The notes below the pieces were generated by a model. The model did no database searches and was not told the origin of the DNA. It saw nothing but the letters and a program-made list of their open reading frames with translations. The position numbers and the translations under genes were made by a program. Source: Sulfurovum sp. (lineage in GTDB: Bacteria > Campylobacterota > Campylobacteria > Campylobacterales > Sulfurovaceae). From it: a stretch of DNA of 8,430 nucleotides. The stretch lies in assembly GCA_023955225.1 (NCBI GenBank), contig JAGSGJ010000056.1, forward strand, positions 1-8,430. The letters are read 5' to 3'. The first letter of the stretch is position 1; every line of letters starts with the position of its first letter. Below, one piece after another: positions 1 to 5,699 of this stretch.

Positions 1-266
1 GTGTCTCTACCAGAACCAGGACCTTGAACTTTAATTCCTACTTCTTTAACACCATTATCCATAGCTTTTGCCATTGCATCAGCTACAGCTTCTGTCGCTG
101 CAAAAGGAGTTGATTTTTTACTACCTTTGAAACCAAGTGCACCTGCACTGCTCCAAGCGATAACATTTCCCATTTCGTCAGTCACTGTAATTACAGTGTT
201 ATTGAAAGTTGCAGCAACATATACTACAGCTTTAGCAATACTTTTTTTTGCTTTTTTCTTAGCCAT
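1..266 (-). CDS. rpsK: 30S ribosomal protein S11 (partial, 3' end outside window)
   Basis: S11 sits on the platform of the 30S subunit and helps form the mRNA exit path near the 3' end of 16S rRNA. The first 88 codons are present and the rest lies beyond base 1. The reading starts MAKKKAKKSIAKAVVYVAAT and contains the family hallmarks FNNTVITVTD (residues 21-30), IAWSSAGALGFKGSKKSTP (36-54) and the start of the QGPGSGR motif (81-87). The ATG at 266-264 has a strong Shine-Dalgarno AAGGAG at 279-274, seven bases upstream, which overlaps the rpsM stop codon. The basic N-terminal tail is short. It follows rpsM by 11 bases, so it belongs to the alpha-type unit, where rpsD and rpoA would be expected next. 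Confidence 0.97.
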   Translation of the reverse strand, partial: MAKKKAKKSIAKAVVYVAATFNNTVITVTDEMGNVIAWSSAGALGFKGSKKSTPFAATEAVADAMAKAMDNGVKEVGIKVQGPGSGRD

Positions 267-277
267 CTAAGAACTCC

Positions 278-640
278 TTATGCCGCGCCGACAGTTTTAC
301 GCTTACCTTTACGAGTACGCGCGTTTGTCTTTGTCTTTTGTCCACGACAAGGTAAACCTCTTCTGTGTCTAAGACCTCTGTAAGAACCTAAATCCATAAG
401 TGCTTTGATATCCAAAGTTACTTTTTTTCTAAGATCACCCTCAACCATAACATTTTCTTGAATATCATTACGAATCAATGCCGCTTGTGCATCTGTCAAT
501 TCATGAGCTCTTGTATTATAGTCAACACCTGTTCTATCAAGAATATCTCTTGACGTTTTCAAACCAATACCAAAAATGTAAGTAAGTGCATACTCCATTC
601 TTTTTTTCTGTGGTAAATCAACACCTGCAATACGTGCCAT
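278..640 (-). CDS. rpsM: 30S ribosomal protein S13
   Basis: S13 lies in the head of the 30S subunit and contacts the 50S subunit and P-site tRNA. The 120-residue length is normal. The N-terminus MARIAGVDLPQKKR, the Y21-G26 YIFGIG stretch, GSYRGLRHRRGLPCRGQ (residues 85-101) and the very basic tail TKTNARTRKGKRK (103-115) are diagnostic. The start at 640 is preceded by AAGGA five bases upstream, inside the end of rpmJ. The gap to the rpmJ stop is only two bases. In Escherichia coli the alpha-operon regulatory structure lies directly before rpsM. Here there is no room for it, so any leader control must act from upstream of rpmJ. Confidence 0.98.
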   Translation of the reverse strand: MARIAGVDLPQKKRMEYALTYIFGIGLKTSRDILDRTGVDYNTRAHELTDAQAALIRNDIQENVMVEGDLRKKVTLDIKALMDLGSYRGLRHRRGLPCRGQKTKTNARTRKGKRKTVGAA

Positions 641-642
641 GT

Positions 643-756
643 TTATCCTTGTCTTTGTTTATGTTTTGGATTTTTACAAATCACGCGTACGATACCCTTG
701 CGTTTAATAACTTTACAGTCATCACACATTTTTTTCACTGATGGTCTAACCTTCAT
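643..756 (-). CDS. rpmJ: 50S ribosomal protein L36, zinc-binding form
   Basis: A 37-codon gene that I translated by hand. It reads MKVRPSVKKMCDDCKVIKRK, then GIVRVICKNPKHKQRQG, then TAA. L36 is the smallest 50S protein and binds 23S rRNA near the peptidyl-transferase side. Cys11, Cys14, Cys27 and His32 are the classic zinc ligands, so this is the zinc-containing (C+) type rather than a zinc-independent paralogue. AGGAG at 767-763 lies six bases before the ATG. It is the first gene after the 275-base gap following infA and is two bases ahead of rpsM, so it heads the alpha-type transcription unit here. Confidence 0.97.
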   Translation of the reverse strand: MKVRPSVKKMCDDCKVIKRKGIVRVICKNPKHKQRQG

Positions 757-913
757 TGGTTACTCCTACGATATATTTGCACCTAGAATGTTTTAAAAAC
801 ACCCCTATTTTGCGTGGATTATTGACGTATCATAATCCAACCCTTGAGTAATCGGTGCGACTTAATCAAAGATTCTTCGCGCAGTTTCCTAAAGCCTAAT
901 AGTTTTAGGGATG
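757..913 (-). promoter_or_regulatory. Candidate structured 5' leader of rpmJ-rpsM-rpsK
   Basis: This is non-coding sequence between the putative promoter and the rpmJ start. Hand folding of the minus-strand RNA finds several helices. One is a long-range closing helix pairing 913-906 with 800-807 (8 bp including one G-U). One hairpin has stem GCGA/TCGC at 880-877 and 860-857 with an inner AATC/GATT helix. Another hairpin has stem TGGATTAT/ATAATCCA at 839-832 and 822-815 with a 9-base loop. CCTAAA at 909-904 can instead pair with TTTAGG at 893-888, which competes with the closing helix. The position suits a ribosomal-protein (for example S4) autoregulatory leader, but that role is inference. 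No known riboswitch or tRNA core was recognised. Confidence 0.5.
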
Positions 914-916
914 GGG

Positions 917-945
917 ATTATACCGAAATATTTATTAGATTAATC
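917..945 (-). promoter_or_regulatory. Candidate sigma-70 promoter for the alpha-type unit
   Basis: Read on the minus strand, an exact TATAAT lies at 922-917. The best -35 candidate at the usual 17-base spacing is GATTAA (945-940), which is poor. Weak or absent -35 boxes with AT-rich upstream DNA are usual for the housekeeping sigma factor in Campylobacter and Helicobacter, and the upstream 923-960 is strongly AT-rich. The expected transcript start is about 913-910, giving a leader of roughly 155 bases before rpmJ. Confidence 0.65.
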
Positions 946-950
946 TTATA
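933..950. repeat. AT-rich interrupted palindrome over the -35 region
   Basis: AGATTAATCT at 937-946 is a perfect 10-base palindrome. It extends outward by three more matched pairs on each side after one mismatch, giving 16 of 18 symmetric positions. It covers the place where a -35 box would lie for the TATAAT at 922-917, so it could be an operator. In DNA this AT-rich, chance symmetry is also possible. Confidence 0.4.
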
Positions 951-969
951 TTAAAATGTAAGGAGGATT

Positions 970-1008
970 AAAAAAGAGGATGGCATTTACAAGCAAAGTG
1001 TAAATGCC
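970..1008 (-). terminator. Candidate intrinsic terminator downstream of infA
   Basis: On the minus strand a perfect 10-bp stem GGCATTTACA/TGTAAATGCC (1008-999 and 991-982) encloses a 7-base loop. Six bases after the stem comes a run of six T (975-970). The hairpin begins 23 bases after the infA stop codon. The stem is only moderately GC-rich and the T-run is offset from its base, so termination may be partial. On the plus strand the same stem has no T-run after it. The placement, just after infA and before a promoter, supports a boundary between two transcription units. Confidence 0.65.
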
Positions 1009-1031
1009 GTGTGAACGAGAAGCTTCCCGTT

Positions 1032-1250
1032 CTATTTGTATCTAAATGTGATACGACCTTTGTCAAGGCTGTATGGAGTAAGTTCCACTTTTACAGTGTC
1101 ACCTGGAAGAATTTTAATGTAGTGCATTCTCATTTTCCCAGCGATGTGACAAAGTACAATGTGTCCATTGTCCAATTGCACTCTAAATGTCGCATTTGGT
1201 AATGCTTCAACAACTTTACCATCAATTTCTATTACATCATCTTTAGCCAT
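1032..1250 (-). CDS. infA: Translation initiation factor IF-1
   Basis: IF-1 binds the ribosomal A site during initiation and works with IF-2 and IF-3. At 72 residues it has exactly the usual length. It is a single S1-type OB fold, with MAKDDVIEIDGKVVEALPNA at the N-terminus, FRVQLDNGH (22-30), HIAGKMRMHYIKILPGD (35-51) and the ending VELTPYSLDKGRITFRYK. The start at 1250 is preceded by AAGGA with suitable spacing. The stop is TAG, whereas most neighbours use TAA. It lies 50 bases after map and is followed by the candidate terminator, so it appears to be the last gene of the spc-type transcript. Confidence 0.98.
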   Translation of the reverse strand: MAKDDVIEIDGKVVEALPNATFRVQLDNGHIVLCHIAGKMRMHYIKILPGDTVKVELTPYSLDKGRITFRYK

Positions 1251-1294
1251 TGTATTCCTTTATGAATTTTCTGCTTTATATTCTTATGTCATCG

Positions 1295-1310
1295 TGAAGC
1301 TTACGCTTCA
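1295..1310 (-). other. Hairpin spanning the map stop codon
   Basis: The minus strand reads TGAAGC-GTAA-GCTTCA, a 6-bp perfect stem closed by a GUAA loop, which is a GNRA-type tetraloop in RNA. The loop contains the UAA stop of map (1303-1301). No T-run follows, so it does not look like a terminator. It might protect or mark the map/infA junction in the mRNA, or it may be chance. Confidence 0.5.
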
Positions 1311-2056
1311 GTCAATATTACAGCTTTACCGTCTACTACAGCAACTTGGTGTTCATAGTGTGCTGATCTAAGTTGATCTTCACTAATGACAGACCATCTG
1401 TCATCAAGCAGTACAGGAATACCACTTTTCTGACATACCATAGGTTCCAAACAAAAGACCATACCATTTTTAATTTTGGGTCCCTGGTTTGTTTTTCCCT
1501 CAAGATAGTTAGGGATATTTGGTTCATCATGTGCTTTTGTTCCAATACCATGACCACAATAATCACGCAAAGGAACAAACCCTGCCGAGACGATATAGTC
1601 TTCAAGGATCTTTGACAATTCTTTAAAGCGCATACCTTCTCGAATAGAATCTATCGCATGGTAAAGAGCGCCTTTTGAGCACTCAATAAGTGCCTCATCT
1701 TCAGCAGATATTTTACCCACTGCCATTGTGATCGCAGCATCACCAAAATAACCATCCAGTTTTGTCCCGATATCTAAACCGAGTACATCACCTTCTTCAA
1801 TCACTCTATCTGTAGGGACACCATGAATACATACTTCATTGAGTGAAGTACATACAGAACCGGTAAAACCATACAACCCTTTAAACGATGGTACTGCACC
1901 ATGTTCAAGGACATAGGCTTCACCTAAAGCATCAATTTCACTAAGTGTCATACCTGGTTTGACTATATTTTGAAGATATTGAAGTGTTTTTCCAACGATC
2001 TCGCCAGCTCTTTTGAGCTTAGCGATCTCATCAGGTTTCCGAATAGCAATAGCCAT
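1301..2056 (-). CDS. map: Type I methionine aminopeptidase
   Basis: Map removes the initiator methionine from new cytosolic proteins when the second residue is small. The 251-residue length fits the short bacterial type I enzyme without a zinc-finger extension. The five metal ligands can be placed at Asp95 (LDIG), Asp106 (GDAA), His169 (GHGIG), Glu204 (LEPM) and Glu235 (YEHQVAV). The conserved His79 (CIHGVP) and His176 (AHDEPN) are also present. The ATG overlaps the secY stop by one base (TAATG at 2058-2054), with AGGT upstream inside secY, indicating translational coupling. Unlike Bacillus, there is no adk between secY and map. The 3' end carries a small hairpin over the stop codon. Confidence 0.98.
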   Translation of the reverse strand: MAIAIRKPDEIAKLKRAGEIVGKTLQYLQNIVKPGMTLSEIDALGEAYVLEHGAVPSFKGLYGFTGSVCTSLNEVCIHGVPTDRVIEEGDVLGLDIGTKLDGYFGDAAITMAVGKISAEDEALIECSKGALYHAIDSIREGMRFKELSKILEDYIVSAGFVPLRDYCGHGIGTKAHDEPNIPNYLEGKTNQGPKIKNGMVFCLEPMVCQKSGIPVLLDDRWSVISEDQLRSAHYEHQVAVVDGKAVILTEA

Positions 2057-3318
2057 TATAGACCTACATTACCCAATGTATCATATTGATTCATTGTTCT
2101 TTGTGCTTCGATTTTTCTCATTGTATCGAGTGCAACTTGAACGATAATAAGTACAGCAACCCCACCGAAGTAGAAAGATGCACCCATTCCAGAGATAATC
2201 ATAAATGGTACCGTCGAAATGATTGCAAGGTATACAGCACCTGAACCAGTAAGTCTACTTGCAACTTCATTTAAAAATTCTTTCGTGTGCTCACCTGGTC
2301 TAACACCAGGAATGAATCCACCTTGTCTTTTCAAGTTATCTGCAATGTCTTTAGCATTAAATGCGATTGACGCATAGAAAAATGCAAAGAACATTACAAG
2401 CAAGAAAGTCACAACATTAAATGTGACTCCCCCTGGTGCCAATGAATCCGCAATCGCCATAAGAAATGGCGTAGTACTTGACTGAAGCATTGTCAGTGGG
2501 AACATCAATACAGCCGAAGCAAAGATAGGAGGAATAACACCTGAAAGGTTTACTTTTACAGGGATGTAGTTCATCACTCTCTTTGTCTGATTCTGCATAA
2601 TAGTTTTTCTTGAATAAGAGATAGGAACCCTTCTCTCACCAAGTTCAACATAGATAATAGCCAAGATAGTAATCAGCATAATCGCCAAAATACCAAGTAT
2701 AACTAAGAAGTTCATCTCTCCTGCATTTACAGCTCTTATCGTATTACCGATCGCAGATGGCAATCCAGATACAATACCAGCAAAGATAATAAGTGAAATA
2801 CCATTACCAATACCTTTTTGTGTGATCTGTTCACCGATCCACATAAGCAACATCGTACCTGCCAACATAGAGAAGGTAGTAATTACTGTAAACATCATAG
2901 GATCGATCATTACTGCACTTTGTCCTGCTCTACCTGTCATACTTTGAAGTCCCATTGATACACCAATAGCTTGTACTACAGTAATAAAAATAGTAAAATA
3001 ACGAATGATTTGCATATATTTTTGCATACCGTCACGTTCTTTTTTCATTTGACCAAGTGCTGGGAAAGTTGCTGCAAGAAGTTCCATAACGATGGAAGCA
3101 GTAATATAAGGCATGATACCTAAAGAGATGATACTTAAACGTTCAACGGCATTACCAGAGAACATATTCATTAGCCCAAGGGCATTGTTTGAATTGTTAT
3201 CAAAGAACTCTTTGATAACATTCAAGTCAACACCTGGAGTTGGGATATAGGCTAAAACTCTGTACGCAAAAAGGAATCCTAATGTGATAAGGATTTTTTG
3301 AGTTAAAGCATTGCCCAT
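2056..3318 (-). CDS. secY: Preprotein translocase channel subunit SecY
   Basis: SecY is the inner-membrane channel of the Sec translocon. It works with SecE and SecG and with SecA or the ribosome. At 420 residues it is slightly shorter than the E. coli protein. Ten hydrophobic segments can be placed at about 7-27, 63-83, 105-124, 142-161, 172-190, 203-224, 260-280, 301-321, 358-378 and 380-398. The region at about 45-60 corresponds to the plug. Family motifs are IPTPGV (25-30), GIGNGISLIIFAG (169-181), GERRVPISYSRK (227-238) in the cytosolic loop and GGFIPGVRPGEHT (333-345) in the SecA/ribosome-binding loop. The ATG follows the rplO stop after two bases, with only a weak GGAA ribosome site inside the end of rplO, so coupling is likely. 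Confidence 0.98.
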   Translation of the reverse strand: MGNALTQKILITLGFLFAYRVLAYIPTPGVDLNVIKEFFDNNSNNALGLMNMFSGNAVERLSIISLGIMPYITASIVMELLAATFPALGQMKKERDGMQKYMQIIRYFTIFITVVQAIGVSMGLQSMTGRAGQSAVMIDPMMFTVITTFSMLAGTMLLMWIGEQITQKGIGNGISLIIFAGIVSGLPSAIGNTIRAVNAGEMNFLVILGILAIMLITILAIIYVELGERRVPISYSRKTIMQNQTKRVMNYIPVKVNLSGVIPPIFASAVLMFPLTMLQSSTTPFLMAIADSLAPGGVTFNVVTFLLVMFFAFFYASIAFNAKDIADNLKRQGGFIPGVRPGEHTKEFLNEVASRLTGSGAVYLAIISTVPFMIISGMGASFYFGGVAVLIIVQVALDTMRKIEAQRTMNQYDTLGNVGL

Positions 3319-3320
3319 AA

Positions 3321-3719
3321 TTATTTTCCGCTTGTTGTAACAGCTTCGTCTTTGATTTTAGCTGCAAGATCTTTTGCAGATACACCAATCAACTTCACTT
3401 TTGTTACATTTTTTTGTAATTTATGAACTGACTTGATAGTCTCAAGAGTAATCTCAGAAAGCTCAGCGATTGCTTTGATTTTTTCTACATTGATCACATA
3501 TGGTTTCTCAACTCTAGAAGTAAAACCAATTTTAGGCAATCTTCTGTAAAGTGGCATTTGACCACCTTCAAAACCTCTTTTTGCACTGTAACCAGATCTA
3601 GATTTTTGACCTTTTTGACCACGTCCAGCTGTTTTACCTGTTCCTGAACCTTGACCACGACCAACTCTTTTTCTGTTACGAGTTGAACCTGGAGCAGGTT
3701 GTAAATTATGTAAACCCAT
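3321..3719 (-). CDS. rplO: 50S ribosomal protein L15
   Basis: L15 is a late-assembling 50S protein whose long basic N-terminal arm threads into 23S rRNA. The 132 residues are about a dozen fewer than in E. coli. The N-terminus MGLHNLQPAPGSTRNRKRVG, the glycine-rich arm GRGQGSGTGKTAGRGQKGQK (residues 20-39) and the FEGGQMPLYRRLPKIGF motif (50-66) are diagnostic. The C-terminal half is a compact, more variable domain. It begins 10 bases after rpsE. In many bacteria rpmD (L30) sits exactly here, and there is no space for it in this window. Confidence 0.98.
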   Translation of the reverse strand: MGLHNLQPAPGSTRNRKRVGRGQGSGTGKTAGRGQKGQKSRSGYSAKRGFEGGQMPLYRRLPKIGFTSRVEKPYVINVEKIKAIAELSEITLETIKSVHKLQKNVTKVKLIGVSAKDLAAKIKDEAVTTSGK

Positions 3720-3729
3720 ACTTTACCCC

Positions 3730-4182
3730 TTACGCTTTAATTCTAGTAAGTGCTTGGATTGTCGCTCTCACTAGGTTATTTGGGTTGTTAGAACCGATTG
3801 ATTTTGAAAGGACATCTTTTACCCCTGCAAGCTCAAGTACTGGTCTAGCAGCACCACCGGCGATAACGCCTGTACCTTCACTCGCTGGTCTAAGCACGAT
3901 TCTACTTGCGTTGAATTTGTGCTCAATATCATGAGCTATAGTTGTACCTTTGATGTTTACTTTCACAAGGTTCTTGTGAGCATCATCAACCGCTTTTTTA
4001 ATCGCATCAGGAACTTCTTTGGCTTTACCAAATCCATATCCAACTGTACCGTTTCTATCACCAATAACTACAAGTGCAGTAAATCTAAATCTTCTACCAC
4101 CCTTAACAACTTTAGTAACACGACCGATATTAACGATTACTTCTTCAAATTCTTTTTCTATTTCTTCATTATTATTTTGCAT
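3730..4182 (-). CDS. rpsE: 30S ribosomal protein S5
   Basis: S5 lies on the solvent face of the 30S subunit near the mRNA entry and affects decoding fidelity. An acidic N-terminus leads into the double-stranded-RNA-binding-like domain (about FEEVIVNIGRVTKVVKGGRR through FRFTALVVIGDRNGTVGYG). Then come GKAKEVPDAIKKAVDDA and the C-terminal domain with SEGTGVIAGGAARPVLELAG and SIGSNNPNNLVRAT. Two adjacent ATGs are possible. AGGA at 4192-4189 is six bases from the ATG at 4182 but only three from the one at 4185, so I prefer 4182 (150 residues, MQNNNEE). The alternative adds one methionine. The gene is closely packed between rplR and rplO. Confidence 0.97.
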   Translation of the reverse strand: MQNNNEEIEKEFEEVIVNIGRVTKVVKGGRRFRFTALVVIGDRNGTVGYGFGKAKEVPDAIKKAVDDAHKNLVKVNIKGTTIAHDIEHKFNASRIVLRPASEGTGVIAGGAARPVLELAGVKDVLSKSIGSNNPNNLVRATIQALTRIKA

Positions 4183-4191
4183 CATGATTCC

Positions 4192-4548
4192 TTAAAACTT
4201 GATTCCGGCTTCTCTAAGTGCATCAGCAAATGACGCAACAACACCGTGGTAAAGGTAACCATTTCTGTCGAAAACAACAGTTTCAATGTTTTTAGAAGCA
4301 AGGTTTTTAGCCATCTCTGCAGCTACTGTTTTTACATCTTCCTGGTTTACTTTAAGACCCAGTTTTCTACCATCAACAGAGGCAAGTGTAACACCCGTAG
4401 TGTCATTAATAGCTTGAGCATAAAAGTGCTTGTTTGACTTAAATACAGTCAATCTTGGCAATGTATCTGTACCGAAGATCTTACCTCTAACTCTAGCTTT
4501 TCTTTGAGCGCGAAGTTTATTTTTTCTTTTTTGAATACTTTTTAACAT
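4192..4548 (-). CDS. rplR: 50S ribosomal protein L18
   Basis: L18 binds 5S rRNA and helps dock it into the 50S central protuberance together with L5. The 118-residue length is typical. The N-terminus is highly basic (MLKSIQKRKNKLRAQRKARV). The core contains LPRLTVFKSNKHFYAQAIND and the C-terminal signature FDRNGYLYHGVVASFADALR, ending EAGIKF. AAGGAG at 4560-4555, overlapping the end of rplF, is six bases from the ATG. It is followed by rpsE after six to nine bases, depending on which rpsE start is used. Confidence 0.98.
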   Translation of the reverse strand: MLKSIQKRKNKLRAQRKARVRGKIFGTDTLPRLTVFKSNKHFYAQAINDTTGVTLASVDGRKLGLKVNQEDVKTVAAEMAKNLASKNIETVVFDRNGYLYHGVVASFADALREAGIKF

Positions 4549-4558
4549 CTACCGCTCC

Positions 4559-5095
4559 TTACTTACCAGCTGCTTTACCAGCTTTTCTGATGATAACTTC
4601 ATCAGTATACTTCACACCTTTACCTTTGTAAGGCTCCGGTGGTCTGAAATCTCTAATCTCAGCAGCGGCTTGACCAACTGCTTGTTTATCGGTACCATTA
4701 ATAGTAACGATATTTTTTTCAACTTTAATTTCAAGTCCCTCAGGGATATCGAAATTAATGTCATGTGAGTGACCTAGTTGAAGGTTAAGTACTTTACCTT
4801 GAACAGCTGCTCTGTAACCAACACCATTGATTTCTAAAGATTTAGTATAACCTTTATCTAAACCAATAATAATGTTGTTGAAGAGTGCTCTGTATGTTCC
4901 CCAGAACGCTGCATCTTGTTTTTCATCACCTATTCTTTCAAAAGTCACTTCAGAACCATCAATACTGATTCCAACTCTACCATGAGTTTCAAGTCTTTTT
5001 TCAAGATTGCCTTTTTTAGCCACGAGAGTCGTACCGTCTAGTGATACTTCAATACCACTTGCCACAGTTACTGGTCTTTTTCCTATTCTTGACAT
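4559..5095 (-). CDS. rplF: 50S ribosomal protein L6
   Basis: L6 lies near the base of the L7/L12 stalk and the factor-binding region of the 50S subunit, contacting 23S rRNA domain VI. It has 178 residues, as usual. The two repeated alpha/beta domains of the family are visible: residues 1 to about 80 starting MSRIGKRPV, and about 83-178 with EINGVGYRA (89-96). The C-terminal signature RPPEPYKGKGVKYTDE (151-166) is intact. AAGGA with good spacing overlaps the rpsH stop. It is nine bases after rpsH and ten before rplR. Confidence 0.98.
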   Translation of the reverse strand: MSRIGKRPVTVASGIEVSLDGTTLVAKKGNLEKRLETHGRVGISIDGSEVTFERIGDEKQDAAFWGTYRALFNNIIIGLDKGYTKSLEINGVGYRAAVQGKVLNLQLGHSHDINFDIPEGLEIKVEKNIVTINGTDKQAVGQAAAEIRDFRPPEPYKGKGVKYTDEVIIRKAGKAAGK

Positions 5096-5104
5096 CTTTA
5101 TTCC

Positions 5105-5500
5105 TTACCAAATACTACAGATTACTTCGCCACCGATTCCACGTTTAAACGCTTCATCATTAGCAATTACACCCTGGCTAGTCGAAACAACCAAAGTACC
5201 GTAACCATTTTTAAATGTTCTAATATCATCTTTACCGTGGTGAACACGTCTACCAGGCTTAGAGATTTTTTTGATCTCATTGATCACGCTTTTTTCATTC
5301 TCATCATATTTAAGAACTACTTTGATTGTTTTTTTGTTTCCATCTTCTTTTACTTTGAAACTTTCAAGGTACCCTTTATCTACTAAAATAGATACGGTTG
5401 CTTCAATCGTTTTTGAGTGAAGAAGTGTTGTTACGTCTAGTCTTCTTTGCGCAGCATTTCTTATACGAGTAAGAGAGTCTGCAATTATGTCTGTCATCAT
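5105..5500 (-). CDS. rpsH: 30S ribosomal protein S8
   Basis: S8 is a primary 16S rRNA-binding protein of the central domain. In E. coli it is also the autogenous repressor of the spc operon, acting on the rplX-rplE junction. At 131 residues it matches the family. Motifs are DIIADSLTRIRNA (4-16), SKPGRRVHHGK (80-90) and KNGYGTLVVSTSQGVIANDEA (97-117), ending GGEVICSIW with the conserved cysteine and terminal Trp. Of two adjacent ATGs, the first (5500) lies nine bases from AAGGAG (5515-5510) and matches the MIND-type start of relatives, so I chose it. I did not see an obvious S8-target mimic in the 4-base rplX-rplE gap, but this was not folded computationally. Confidence 0.98.
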   Translation of the reverse strand: MMTDIIADSLTRIRNAAQRRLDVTTLLHSKTIEATVSILVDKGYLESFKVKEDGNKKTIKVVLKYDENEKSVINEIKKISKPGRRVHHGKDDIRTFKNGYGTLVVSTSQGVIANDEAFKRGIGGEVICSIW

Positions 5501-5513
5501 CTTTTAATTCTCC

Positions 5514-5699
5514 TTACCAGCTTGCTTTGCGCATGCCAGGGATAAGACCTTCGTTGGCCATTTTTCTTAAACACACACGACAAAGACCAAAGTCTTTATA
5601 TACTGAGTGAGGTCTACCACAAATGTTACATCTTGTATATGCTTGAGTAGAGAACTTAGGCGCTCTCTTCTGCTTAGCAATCATTGATTTCTTAGCCAT
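5514..5699 (-). CDS. rpsN: 30S ribosomal protein S14, short zinc-binding type
   Basis: S14 sits in the 30S head near S3 and S10. At 61 residues this is the short type (often called rpsZ or S14 type Z), compared with about 100 residues for the zinc-free form of E. coli. The zinc knuckle is intact: Cys24-x-x-Cys27 (RCNICG) and Cys40-x-x-Cys43 (LCRVCLR). It ends with the conserved LIPGMRKASW. The ATG overlaps the rplE stop by one base (TAATG at 5701-5697), with GGGAG six bases upstream, so translation is probably coupled to rplE. With L36 it is one of two zinc-binding ribosomal proteins in the window. Confidence 0.98.
   Translation of the reverse strand: MAKKSMIAKQKRAPKFSTQAYTRCNICGRPHSVYKDFGLCRVCLRKMANEGLIPGMRKASW

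Noticed and set aside
789..803. Palindromic TGTTTTTAAAACA-like stretch in the leader as a terminator or attenuator
   Set aside because: It forms only a 5-bp A/T stem with a 3-base loop and no following T-run, and it overlaps an arm of the better long-range helix.
829..834. Second -10-like hexamer TATGAT in the rpmJ leader
   Set aside because: It lacks any -35 match 17 bases upstream and lies inside the candidate hairpin. The TATAAT at 922-917 is a better fit.
757..1031. Possible tRNA, tmRNA, SRP RNA or hidden small gene in the 275-base gap
   Set aside because: I saw no T-loop motif, no CCA-end cloverleaf, no SRP-like core, and no minus-strand frame with a start and ribosome site longer than four codons.
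1275..1292. TATAAA-like -10 box upstream of infA
   Set aside because: The hexamer at 1280-1275 has no -35 at usable spacing, since the TTGACT at 1315-1310 is 29 bases away. In AT-rich DNA a single hexamer is weak evidence.
1011..1371. Plus-strand open frames opposite infA and the end of map
   Set aside because: Low-complexity antisense shadows with no ribosome site and no similarity I recognise. The minus strand here encodes IF-1 and Map.
3919..4233. 104-codon plus-strand frame opposite rpsE
   Set aside because: Rich in Phe, Ser and Asn, as expected when an AT-rich basic ribosomal gene is read backwards, and it overlaps the certain S5 gene.
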